Shown in pieces: positions 17,144 through 25,805 of a DNA stretch of 64,000 nucleotides. Position 1 is the first letter of the stretch; every line of letters begins with the position of its first letter. The stretch spans positions 1-64,000 of the forward strand of contig NZ_DJKE01000006.1 of assembly GCF_002434505.1 (NCBI RefSeq). Direction: 5' to 3'. The position numbers and the translations under genes were made by a program. The notes under the pieces are model-generated. The model did not search any database. It saw nothing but the letters and a program-made list of their open reading frames with translations, and was not told the DNA's origin. This DNA comes from Brevundimonas sp. UBA6550 (GTDB lineage Bacteria; Pseudomonadota; Alphaproteobacteria; Caulobacterales; Caulobacteraceae).

Positions 17144-19120
17144 ATGGCCGGGGATACTCCCCACGACGCGAGCGCTCCCTCGCCCGCGTCGCACACGCCG
17201 GAAACGTCCACCCACGCCACGGGCCCGGAATCTCATGTTCCGGGCGGTCAGGCCGCCAAGCACGGGGGCCTGTGGGCGCTGACGCTGGGCGCGATCGGCG
17301 TGGTGTTCGGCGACATCGGCACCAGCCCGCTTTACGCGCTTCGCGAAGCCATCGGCCACGCCCAGCGCGGCGTCGGCGGCGACCTGGCCATCGTCGGCGT
17401 GGTGTCACTGGCCTTCTGGGCGCTGATGGTGGTGGTGACGTTCAAATACGTCTTCTTCCTGATGCGCGCCGACAACAAGGGCGAGGGCGGCACCCTGTCG
17501 CTGATGGCCCTGGCCCAGTTCGCGGTCGGTCGGCGCAGCGCGTGGATCTTCATTCTGGGCGTCTGCGGCGCGGCGCTGTTCTATGGCGACGGCATCATCA
17601 CGCCGGCCATTTCTGTGCTGTCGGCGGTCGAGGGGCTGCAGGACGCGCCGGGCCTGTCGGGCAAGCTGGATCCCTTCATCGTGCCGATCTCGGCCGGCAT
17701 CCTGATCGCCCTGTTCCTGGTCCAGTCGCGCGGCACGGCCCGGCTGGCCAAATATTTCGGGCCGATCACGGCGGTCTGGTTCCTCAGCCTTGGGGCCCTG
17801 GGTCTGGTCCACATCTTCGACGACATCACCATCCTGCGCGCCCTGTCGCCCTATTACGGCGTCAGCCTGCTGCTGCACGACGGCTTCCTGGGCTTCGTCA
17901 TCCTGGGCAGCGTCTTTCTGGCGGTGACGGGGGCCGAGGCCCTCTATGCGGACATGGGCCATTTCGGAAAGGCGCCGATTCGCATGGGCTGGCTGGCCTT
18001 CGTCCTGCCGTGCCTGACGCTGAACTATCTGGGTCAGGGCGCCTTGATCCTGGACAATCCCGCCGCCGCCCAGAATCCGTTCTGGAACATGGTGCCCCAG
18101 GTCGCCTATTGGCCCATGCTGATCCTGGCGACCGCCGCCACGGTCATCGCGTCCCAGGCCGTCATCACCGGCGCCTTCTCGGTGACGCAACAGGCGGTGC
18201 AGTTGGGCCTTCTGCCCCGCATCGACATCAAGAACACGTCCGAGACCCAGGCCGGCCAGATCTTCGTGCCGGCGGTCAACACCTTCCTGATGGTGGGCGT
18301 TCTGGTGCTGCTGGTGGTGTTCCAGAGCTCGCATAATCTGACGGCCGCCTATGGCGTCGCGGTGACCGGCACCATGCTGGTCAATACGCTGATGGCCTAT
18401 TCCGTCATTCGCAAGGGCTGGAAGTGGCCGATGTGGGCGGTGGCGGGAACCCTGATCCCGTTCGCCTTCATCGACAGCGTCTTCCTGACCTCCAACCTGC
18501 TGAAGATCCCCGACGGCGCCTGGATGCCGCTGGTCCTGGGCGCCCTTCTGGTCGTGGTCATGTGGACCTGGGTGCGCGGGACCCAGATTCTGACCGCCAA
18601 GACGCGCAAGGACAGCCTGCCCCTGACCGACCTGATCGAGATGCTGCAGGCCCGCCCGCCGCACCGCGCGCCCGGCATGGCCATCTTCCTGACTTCGGAC
18701 CCCGACGTCGCCCCCGTCGCCCTGATGCACAACCTCAAGCACAACAAGGTGCTGCACGAGAAGAACGTGATCCTGACGGTGCGCACGTCCGAACGGCCGC
18801 GCGTCAAGGAGGCCGACCGCGTGCGGATGGAGCCGATCAACGACGACTTCAAGAAGGTCACCGTGACCTATGGCTTCATGGAGACGCCCAACGTGCCGCG
18901 CGCCTTGGGTCTGTGCCGCAAGAAGGGGCTGAAATTCGACATCATGTCGACCAGCTTCTTCCTGGGTCGGCGCTCGCTGATCCCCTCGGCGCGTCAGGGC
19001 ATGCCGCTGTGGCAGGATCGGCTGTTCATCTTCCTGATGCGCAACGCCGCCAATCCGACCGACTTCTTCCACATCCCGCCCGGCCGCGTGGTCGAGTTGG
19101 GCGCGCAGGTGGCCGTATGA
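17144..19120 (+). CDS. kup: KUP-type potassium uptake permease
   Basis: A 658-residue K+/H+ symporter. The N-terminal signature GVVFGDIGTSPLYALREA is followed by about 12 transmembrane segments to residue about 470 and a cytoplasmic C-terminal domain of about 180 residues, as is normal for KUP. The start chosen is ATG 17144, 5 nt after GGAGGA; the frame is open to 17081 but without a start signal. An unstructured tail of about 40 polar residues comes before the first helix. Its stop overlaps the rsmB start. Confidence 0.95.
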   Translation: MAGDTPHDASAPSPASHTPETSTHATGPESHVPGGQAAKHGGLWALTLGAIGVVFGDIGTSPLYALREAIGHAQRGVGGDLAIVGVVSLAFWALMVVVTFKYVFFLMRADNKGEGGTLSLMALAQFAVGRRSAWIFILGVCGAALFYGDGIITPAISVLSAVEGLQDAPGLSGKLDPFIVPISAGILIALFLVQSRGTARLAKYFGPITAVWFLSLGALGLVHIFDDITILRALSPYYGVSLLLHDGFLGFVILGSVFLAVTGAEALYADMGHFGKAPIRMGWLAFVLPCLTLNYLGQGALILDNPAAAQNPFWNMVPQVAYWPMLILATAATVIASQAVITGAFSVTQQAVQLGLLPRIDIKNTSETQAGQIFVPAVNTFLMVGVLVLLVVFQSSHNLTAAYGVAVTGTMLVNTLMAYSVIRKGWKWPMWAVAGTLIPFAFIDSVFLTSNLLKIPDGAWMPLVLGALLVVVMWTWVRGTQILTAKTRKDSLPLTDLIEMLQARPPHRAPGMAIFLTSDPDVAPVALMHNLKHNKVLHEKNVILTVRTSERPRVKEADRVRMEPINDDFKKVTVTYGFMETPNVPRALGLCRKKGLKFDIMSTSFFLGRRSLIPSARQGMPLWQDRLFIFLMRNAANPTDFFHIPPGRVVELGAQVAV

Positions 19121-20505
19121 GGCCGGGCGCCCGGCCGGGCCAAAGCTCCGAGGCGCGCGGACGTCGCATGGCGACAAAGGGCAAGCCGCGCAACGCCCCG
19201 ACGGCGGACGCCGCCGCTCCGTCTCAGGACGACATCGGCGTCGAGGCCCGCGTGGTCGCCGGCCTGTTGCTGAACGCCTCCCTGGAGAAGCGCAACGGCC
19301 TGGACGAGGCCCTGTCCCAACCGCCCGCCCGCGCCCTGGCGCCGGTGGACCGCGCCTTCGCCCGCGCGGTGGCCATGGCCGCCCTGCGCCGCCTGGGCGA
19401 GATCGACCAGATTCTGGATCGCCGCCTGCAGAAGTCGCCGCCCGAGGCCGTCCGCACCCTGATGCGCATCGCCCTGGCCCAGACCCTGGTGCTGGAGACC
19501 CCCGCCTTCGCCGCCGTCTCGACGGCCGTGAAACTGGCCGAACGCGATCCAAAGACCCGACCCTACAAGAATCTGGTCAATGCGGTGCTGCGCGGCGTGG
19601 GCCGCGACGGTCCCGGCCTGACGACCGCCGAGAGCAATCTGCCCGACTGGATCGCGGCGCGCTGGAAGGCGGCCTATGGCGAGGCGGCGCTGGTCGGGCT
19701 GGCGCTGGCCGCTCGCGAGGAGCCTGCGACCGACCTCAGCCTGAAGCCCGGCGTCGATCCCGCCGCTGTCGCCGCCACCGTAGAGGGGGAAGCCTTGTCC
19801 GGGGGCACGGTTCGCACCGGCCGTCGCGGCGACGTGGCGACCTGGCCCGGCTTCGAGGACGGCGACTGGTGGGTCCAGGACGCCGCCGCCGCGGCGCCCG
19901 CCCGCCTGCTGGACGTGAAGGCGGGCGAGACCGCTTTGGATATGTGCGCCGCGCCGGGCGGCAAGACCCTGCAACTGGCCGCAGCCGGCGCTTCGGTCGT
20001 GGCGCTCGACCGTTCGGCCTCGCGCTTGAAGCGGCTGACGCAGAACCTTGAGCGCACCGGCCTGACCGCCGAGGTCGTCGCCGTCCCCGCCGAGGACTGG
20101 GAGGACGCCCGCACCTTCGACGCCGTCCTTCTGGACGCCCCCTGCACCGCCACCGGCACCTTCCGTCGCAATCCCGAGGTTCTGCGCGCCACCCGCCCAG
20201 CCGAGATCGCCAAACTGGCCGATGTCCAGCACCGTCTGCTCGACGCCGCCGCCGAACGGGTCAGGCCGGGCGGCCGTCTGGTCTATTGCACCTGCTCGCT
20301 GGAGCGCGAGGAGGGCGAGACCCAGATCATCGCCTTCCTGCGCCGCAACCCCGCCTTCCGCACCGCCGCCGCCGACCCCGCCGCCCTCGGCGCCCCGCCC
20401 GAGGCCCTGACCCCCGAAGGCTGGCTGCGCATCCTGCCCTCCATGTGGGCCGAAAAAGGCGGCCTGGACGGCTTCTTCGCCGCTAGGCTGGAACGGGTTT
20501 CCTGA
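19117..20505 (+). CDS. rsmB: 16S rRNA m5C967-type methyltransferase (RsmB/NOP family)
   Basis: A 462-residue protein with an N-terminal NusB-like RNA-binding domain (about 45-170) and a C-terminal SAM-dependent NOP/Sun domain. Motifs are AAPGGKTLQLA (SAM binding), DAPCTATGTFRRNPEV and VYCTCSLEREEGE, with both catalytic cysteines. The ATG at 19117 overlaps the kup stop (ATGA) and has AGGTGG upstream; ATG 19168 (MATKGKPR) is an alternative start. It begins the rsmB-rpe-heparinase-purH run. Confidence 0.9.
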   Translation: MRPGARPGQSSEARGRRMATKGKPRNAPTADAAAPSQDDIGVEARVVAGLLLNASLEKRNGLDEALSQPPARALAPVDRAFARAVAMAALRRLGEIDQILDRRLQKSPPEAVRTLMRIALAQTLVLETPAFAAVSTAVKLAERDPKTRPYKNLVNAVLRGVGRDGPGLTTAESNLPDWIAARWKAAYGEAALVGLALAAREEPATDLSLKPGVDPAAVAATVEGEALSGGTVRTGRRGDVATWPGFEDGDWWVQDAAAAAPARLLDVKAGETALDMCAAPGGKTLQLAAAGASVVALDRSASRLKRLTQNLERTGLTAEVVAVPAEDWEDARTFDAVLLDAPCTATGTFRRNPEVLRATRPAEIAKLADVQHRLLDAAAERVRPGGRLVYCTCSLEREEGETQIIAFLRRNPAFRTAAADPAALGAPPEALTPEGWLRILPSMWAEKGGLDGFFAARLERVS

Positions 20506-20552
20506 GCGGCGACGCCTTGCTCCCGCCCGCAACCCGTCCTATCCCGAGGGCC

Positions 20553-21218
20553 ATGGCCGTTACCCCTCTGATCTGTCCGTCGATCCTCGCCAGCGACTTT
20601 TCGCGGCTGGGCGAAGAAGTCCGTGCGCTGGAGGCGGCGGGCGCCGACTGGGTCCATGTGGATGTGATGGACGGGCATTTCGTGCCCAACATCACCTTGG
20701 GGCCGGACATCGTGAAGGCGATCCGGCCGCATACGACCCTGCCGTTCGACGTGCATCTGATGGTCGCGCCGGTCGATCCGTGGCTGGAGGCGTTCCGTGA
20801 GGCGGGCGCCGACGTCCTGACCGTCCATCCTGAGAGTGGGCCGCATCTGCACCGCACCCTGGGTCGCATTCGTCAGTTGGGCGCCAAGGCCGGCGTCGTG
20901 TTCAATCCGGCGACGCCGCTGTCGATCCTGGAAGAGGTGGTCGATCTGGTCGATCTGGTGCTGATCATGTCGGTCAATCCGGGCTTCGGCGGTCAGAAGT
21001 TCATCGACAGTTCGCTGCGCAAGATCGCCGGCGCGCGCGCCATTCTGGACCGCGCCGGATCGGCGGCGCATCTGCAGGTGGACGGGGGCGTCACCTCGGC
21101 CAACGCCGGGGCCTGCGTCGCCGCCGGGGCCGACGCCCTGGTCGCCGGCTCCTTCGTGTTCAAGGGCGATTATGCGGCCAATATCGCCGCCCTGAAGGCC
21201 GCCCCGGACCGCGCATGA
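20553..21218 (+). CDS. rpe: ribulose-phosphate 3-epimerase
   Basis: A 221-residue TIM-barrel enzyme interconverting ribulose 5-phosphate and xylulose 5-phosphate in the pentose phosphate pathway. Signatures are HVDVMDGHFVPNITLG, DVHLMV, MSVNPGFGGQKF and VDGGV. Its start is the ATG just before AVTPLICPSILASDFS. The gene ends in an ATGA overlap with the next gene. Confidence 0.96.
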   Translation: MAVTPLICPSILASDFSRLGEEVRALEAAGADWVHVDVMDGHFVPNITLGPDIVKAIRPHTTLPFDVHLMVAPVDPWLEAFREAGADVLTVHPESGPHLHRTLGRIRQLGAKAGVVFNPATPLSILEEVVDLVDLVLIMSVNPGFGGQKFIDSSLRKIAGARAILDRAGSAAHLQVDGGVTSANAGACVAAGADALVAGSFVFKGDYAANIAALKAAPDRA

Positions 21219-23035
21219 GCCCGCTCGGTCCCTTCGCCCCGCGCGGCCAGGACGCCGGTCTGGACGTGGCCTCGGGCCAAATTCCTGGCCTGCCCGGCGC
21301 GCCCGTCAGGACGCCCGTGCGGTCCGGCGACACCACGGCCGGCCCCGGACTGTGGCCCGCCATCGTCGGGCGGTTGGCGACGCGCCAGCTTTGGATCGAG
21401 CTTTACGGCCTGCCGGGCTATGGGCTGACGCTGAAGGGGCGCAAGGTCAGCGCCTTCGCCGCCACGCCGCGTGACTTCCGCCCGCACGATCCCGCGCCGG
21501 GCCGCAATGTGCTGGCCGGGCGGTTCATACTGGCCGGCGCCGCCATGGAGGTGGAGGCGTCGGGCGATCCGTGGAACCGGCCCAGCCCGTCCCGGCCGTT
21601 CGCGGTGGAACTGCACGCCTTTGCCTGGCTGCCGGCGCTGATGGCTCAAGGGGATCGCGGCGCGCGCGAGGCCCTGCGCCTGACCCTGGCCTGGGCCGAC
21701 GCCTTCGCCCGCTGGTCGCCCTTCGCCTGGGGGCCGGAAATCCTGGCGCGCCGGGTCGTCAATCTGGCCTGCGCGGCGCGGCGGATGGGGGCGGTCGCGA
21801 CCGAGACGGAACGCCTGGCCCTGGCCGACAGCCTGGCGCGCCAGACACGACAACTGCTGCGTCCGCCCGGCGGACTGGCCAGTCGGGCCGAGCGGCTGAC
21901 GGCGGCGGCCATCGGCGGCTGCGTCCTGGCCGGACCGGCGGGGCAGGGCCTGCGTCGTCACGCCCTGGCGTCATTGGACGGCGCGCTCAGGACCACGGTC
22001 CAGGACGACGGCGGCCATGCCTCGCGCAGCCCCGAAGCCGGGTTGGAGCTGCTGCTGGACCTGCTGACGCTGGACGACGCCCTGTCGCAGCTGTCCGAGC
22101 CGACGCCCGAAGGCGTTTCCGCCGCCATCGCCCGCCTGACCCGGGGCTTGCGCGTTCTGACCCTGCCCGACGGTCGGCTGGCCAGCTTCCAGGGCGGGGG
22201 CGCCTCCAGCGCCGAACGGGTCGCGGCCGCCCGCGCTCATGACGAAGAGGCCGAGGAGCCGTCGCCGGTCGGCGAGGTCGCCGGCCTGACCCGTATCGCC
22301 AGCCCGCTGCTGACCATCGTCGCCGACACGGCCGCGCCGGCTCAGGGCGCCTGGGGCGCGACGGCCTGCGCCCAGCCGCTGGCGCTGGAGATCGCCTGCG
22401 GCAAGGATCGGCTGGTCACCGGCTCGGGCTGGACCCCGGCCGCCACCGACCGCCAGGCCCTGCGCCTGACGCCAGCCCATTCGACCCTGACCCTGGGCGA
22501 GCGTTCGCTGAACGAGCCGCTGGGCGGATGGAAGGGCGACCTGTTGGGGCCCCGGCTGGTCGGCCCGCCGATCCATGTCACGGCCGACCGTCGCGAAGGC
22601 GACGGCGCCGTCTGGCTGGAGATGGAGCACGACGGCTGGACCGAACTGTTCGGCCTCAATCACCAGCGCCGACTCTATCTGGACCAGCGGCTGGACGAAC
22701 TGCGCGCCGAGGAGCGGGTGTTCCCCACGCCCGGCCGCAAGGAGATGGTGCGCCAGATCGCGGCCCCCTACGCCATCCGCTTCCAACTGGAGCCGGGGGT
22801 GCAGGCCTCGCTGGCGCGCGACCGCCGCTCGATCCTGTTGCGCGGCGCCTCGGGCCGGGGCTGGTGGTTCAGGACCGATGGTCCCGACGTGGCCATCGAA
22901 CCCAGCGTCCATATCGACGCCGGCCTGACCCGCCGTTCGCTGCAGATCGTGGTGCGCGGCTCGGCCCGCACCGACAGCGAGACCAAGATCCGCTGGAAGC
23001 TGAGCCCGGCGGGCGCGAGCGGCGATCCAGGCTGA
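21215..23035 (+). CDS. heparinase II/III-family protein
   Basis: A 606-residue protein of the heparinase II/III type: an N-terminal alpha-helical toroid region (about 60-330) and a C-terminal beta-sandwich (about 350-600) with the pattern HDGWTELFGLNHQRRLYLD. Such proteins are predicted polysaccharide lyases, and the alphaproteobacterial copies between rpe and purH have no proven substrate. I see no clear signal peptide. It overlaps rpe by 4 nt (ATGA), so it is co-translated. Function beyond the family is unknown. Confidence 0.82.
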   Translation: MSPLGPFAPRGQDAGLDVASGQIPGLPGAPVRTPVRSGDTTAGPGLWPAIVGRLATRQLWIELYGLPGYGLTLKGRKVSAFAATPRDFRPHDPAPGRNVLAGRFILAGAAMEVEASGDPWNRPSPSRPFAVELHAFAWLPALMAQGDRGAREALRLTLAWADAFARWSPFAWGPEILARRVVNLACAARRMGAVATETERLALADSLARQTRQLLRPPGGLASRAERLTAAAIGGCVLAGPAGQGLRRHALASLDGALRTTVQDDGGHASRSPEAGLELLLDLLTLDDALSQLSEPTPEGVSAAIARLTRGLRVLTLPDGRLASFQGGGASSAERVAAARAHDEEAEEPSPVGEVAGLTRIASPLLTIVADTAAPAQGAWGATACAQPLALEIACGKDRLVTGSGWTPAATDRQALRLTPAHSTLTLGERSLNEPLGGWKGDLLGPRLVGPPIHVTADRREGDGAVWLEMEHDGWTELFGLNHQRRLYLDQRLDELRAEERVFPTPGRKEMVRQIAAPYAIRFQLEPGVQASLARDRRSILLRGASGRGWWFRTDGPDVAIEPSVHIDAGLTRRSLQIVVRGSARTDSETKIRWKLSPAGASGDPG

Positions 23036-23113
23036 AACCGTCCGTGGGGTGACGCAGCGCCGGTTTGGGGCTAGAGGGCGCGCCATCCTCCCAGCCTTCC
23101 ACGGACGCCGCCC

Positions 23114-24718
23114 ATGCCCGCCGCTCCCGACTTTCCGCCCACGCCCGACCAGGTGAAGCCGCAGCGCGCCCTGATCTCCCTGTCCGACAAGGCCGGGCTG
23201 GAGGATGCGGCGCGCGCCCTGCATGATCTGGGCGTCGAACTGGTCTCGACCGGCGGCACCAAGGCGGCCATCGAGAAACTCGGCCTGCCGGTCAAGGACG
23301 TGGCCGATCTGACGGGCTTCCCCGAGATGATGGACGGCCGGGTCAAGACCCTGCATCCCATCGTCCACGGCGGCCTTCTGGGCGTGCGCAACGCCCCGGC
23401 CCATGCGGAGGCGATGGCGACCCACGGCATCGGCGCCATCGATATCGTCTGGATCGACCTCTATCCCTTCGAGAAGACGGTGGAAGCGGGCGGCGGCTTC
23501 GAGGCGGCCATCGAGAATATCGACATCGGCGGCCCGGCCATGATCCGTTCGGGCTCCAAGAACCACGGCCATGTGGCGGTCGCCGTGGATGGCGAAAGCA
23601 TCGCCTTGATCCTTGAGGCGCTGAAATCGCAAGGAGCCACCGATCTGGCCCTGCGCAAACGCTTGGCCGCCCGCGCCTTCGCCCGCACCGCGGCCTATGA
23701 CGCCGCCGTCTCCGGCTGGTTCGCCGGTCAGGTCGAGGACGCCGCCCCGGCGCGCAAGTCCATCGCCGGTTCGCTGGCCCAGACCCTGCGCTATGGCGAG
23801 AACCCCCACCAGACCGGCGCCTTCTATCGCACCGGCGAGCGTCGTCCCGGCGTGGCCTATGCCGAACAAGTGCAGGGCAAGGAGCTGGGCTACAACAACA
23901 TCGCCGACGCCGACGCCGCCTATGAGCTTGTCGCGGAGTTCGAACAGCCCGCCGTCGTCATCGTCAAACACGCCAATCCGTGCGGCGTGGCGGTCGGCGA
24001 GGATTTGTCGCAAGCCTATGCCCGCGCGCTGGAATGCGACGCGGTTTCGGCCTTTGGCGGGGTGATCGCGGTCAACCGTCCGCTGAACGGCGACGACGCC
24101 CGCGCCATCACCGGCATCTTCACCGAAGTCGTCATCGCGCCGGGCGCGGATGACGAGGCCAAGGCCGTCTTCGCCGCCAAAAAGAACCTGCGCCTGTTGA
24201 TCACCGACGGCCTGCCCGATCCCCATGGGGCGGGCGAGGTGTTCCGTTCCGTCGCCGGGGGCTTCCTGGTCCAGTCGCGCGATCGGTCCCTAATCAAGCC
24301 GTCCGACCTGAAGATCGTCACCAAACGCCAGCCGACGCCGACCGAGATCCAGGACATGCTGTTCGCCTTCACCGTGGCCAAGCACGTCAAGTCCAACGCC
24401 ATCGTCTACGCCAAGGACGGCCAGACCGCCGGCATCGGCGCCGGCCAGATGAACCGCCGCGATTCAGCCCGCATCGCCGCCATCCGCGCCAAGGAAGCGG
24501 GCGAGGCCAAGGGGCTGACGCAATCGCTGGCCGAAGGTTCGGCCTGTGCGTCGGAAGCCTTCTTCCCCTTCGCCGACGGTCTGTTGGAAGCGGTGGCGGC
24601 GGGCGCGACGGCGGTGATCCAGCCGGGCGGCTCCCTGCGCGACGCCGAAGTCATCGCCGCCGCCGACGAAAAGGGCATCGCCATGGCCTTCACCGGCGTG
24701 CGGGTCTTCCGGCACTGA
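23114..24718 (+). CDS. purH: bifunctional AICAR formyltransferase/IMP cyclohydrolase
   Basis: A 534-residue enzyme for the last two steps of IMP synthesis. The N-terminal IMP cyclohydrolase (about 17-215) has [18 protein letters not shown] and [13 protein letters not shown]. The transformylase part carries [24 protein letters not shown], the [20 protein letters not shown] loop and the usual C-terminal TGVRVFRH. Length is normal. There is a weak stem-loop after the stop. Confidence 0.97.
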   Translation: MPAAPDFPPTPDQVKPQRALISLSDKAGLEDAARALHDLGVELVSTGGTKAAIEKLGLPVKDVADLTGFPEMMDGRVKTLHPIVHGGLLGVRNAPAHAEAMATHGIGAIDIVWIDLYPFEKTVEAGGGFEAAIENIDIGGPAMIRSGSKNHGHVAVAVDGESIALILEALKSQGATDLALRKRLAARAFARTAAYDAAVSGWFAGQVEDAAPARKSIAGSLAQTLRYGENPHQTGAFYRTGERRPGVAYAEQVQGKELGYNNIADADAAYELVAEFEQPAVVIVKHANPCGVAVGEDLSQAYARALECDAVSAFGGVIAVNRPLNGDDARAITGIFTEVVIAPGADDEAKAVFAAKKNLRLLITDGLPDPHGAGEVFRSVAGGFLVQSRDRSLIKPSDLKIVTKRQPTPTEIQDMLFAFTVAKHVKSNAIVYAKDGQTAGIGAGQMNRRDSARIAAIRAKEAGEAKGLTQSLAEGSACASEAFFPFADGLLEAVAAGATAVIQPGGSLRDAEVIAAADEKGIAMAFTGVRVFRH

Positions 24719-24731
24719 CTTCTGGGCGGGA

Positions 24732-24764
24732 AAGGGCGCTGTCGCTCGCGGCTTGAGCGCCCTT
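24732..24764 (+). terminator. stem-loop after purH, possible terminator
   Basis: Perfect 9-bp arms (24732-24740 and 24756-24764) enclose a 15-nt loop 14 nt after the purH stop. No T-run follows, so intrinsic termination is uncertain. Confidence 0.4.
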
Positions 24765-24852
24765 CCTCACACGACCGGCGGCCTCGCGTTCGTGACTGGA
24801 CGCCGACGAAGGGGCGTGATGCTCTGACCGCTCCCCCTTTCCGGAGCGTGCG

Positions 24853-25752
24853 ATGACCACCCTGATCCGTCCCGAAGGCCAGACCGCCGACGATCTGAAG
24901 CTGAGCCGACGAAGCCTGGGGGCGCTGGGGGGCTTGCTGTTTTCCGGCTACGCCGTCGCGGCCCTGGCCAGGGAGGCCAAGCCGATCACGACCGATGCAG
25001 CGGGCCTGACTGCGGAAACCGTGACCTATGCCGCGCCCGACGGTTTCGACCTGCCCGCCTATGTCGCGCGGCCGCAAGGATCGGGACCGTTTCCGGTGGT
25101 GGTCGTGGTGTCGGAGATTTTCGGCGTTCACGAATACATCCGCGACGTCTGCCGCCGGCTGGCCAAACAGGGTTACGCCGCCATCGCGCCGGCCTTCTTC
25201 AACCGGGTCGAGGACCCCGCGCCGCTGTCGGACATGCAGCGGATCATGCAGATCGTGGGGGCGGCCGGTTACGAGCAGGTGATGGGCGACCTGTCGGCGA
25301 CGCTGGAATGGGCCAGCCAGCAGGGCTGGGCAAGGGACGGCAAGGTGGGGATCACCGGCTTCTGCTGGGGCGGCAAGGTGGTTTGGCAGGCGGCGGCCCG
25401 GTTCAGCGCCATCGGCGCGGGCGTGGCCTGGTACGGCCGGCTGGCGCCCGCGCCCGACGCGACCCCGGCCCAGGTCTCGGCGGGTCAGCCCTGGCCGGTC
25501 GATCTGGCCGACGACCTGAAGGCGCCGGTGCTGGGCCTGTATGGCGGCCAGGACCAGGGCATCCCCGTGGCCAGCGTGGAGCGGATGCGCCAGGCGCTGG
25601 CGCGCGCCGGCCAGACCGGCAGCCAGATCGTGGTCTATCCCGACGCGCCGCACGGCTTCCACGCCGACTATCGCGCCAGCTACGCCGAGGCGGATGCGCG
25701 CGACGGCTGGTCCAAACTGCTGGCGACCTTCGATAAAGCGTTAAAGAATTAG
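24853..25752 (+). CDS. dienelactone hydrolase-family protein with Tat-like leader
   Basis: A 299-residue alpha/beta-hydrolase of the dienelactone hydrolase type. The nucleophile is Cys171 in GFCWGGK, with Asp in GGQDQGIP and His in DAPHGFHAD completing the triad. The N-terminus ([21 protein letters not shown]) has a twin-arginine pair and a hydrophobic stretch, as in Tat-exported members of this family. GAGCG lies before the ATG. The substrate is unknown. Confidence 0.88.
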   Translation: MTTLIRPEGQTADDLKLSRRSLGALGGLLFSGYAVAALAREAKPITTDAAGLTAETVTYAAPDGFDLPAYVARPQGSGPFPVVVVVSEIFGVHEYIRDVCRRLAKQGYAAIAPAFFNRVEDPAPLSDMQRIMQIVGAAGYEQVMGDLSATLEWASQQGWARDGKVGITGFCWGGKVVWQAAARFSAIGAGVAWYGRLAPAPDATPAQVSAGQPWPVDLADDLKAPVLGLYGGQDQGIPVASVERMRQALARAGQTGSQIVVYPDAPHGFHADYRASYAEADARDGWSKLLATFDKALKN

Positions 25753-25805
25753 GGCGTTAGTGAACGACGGGCTGCGGAGGGCGGCCTTGAGGGGAGGGGC
25801 GGGCG

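Noticed and set aside
17405..19552. A 715-codon minus-strand open frame opposite kup and rsmB
   Set aside because: A shadow of high-GC coding DNA: Arg/His/Gln-rich translation with no domain, while the plus strand carries clear KUP and RsmB motifs.
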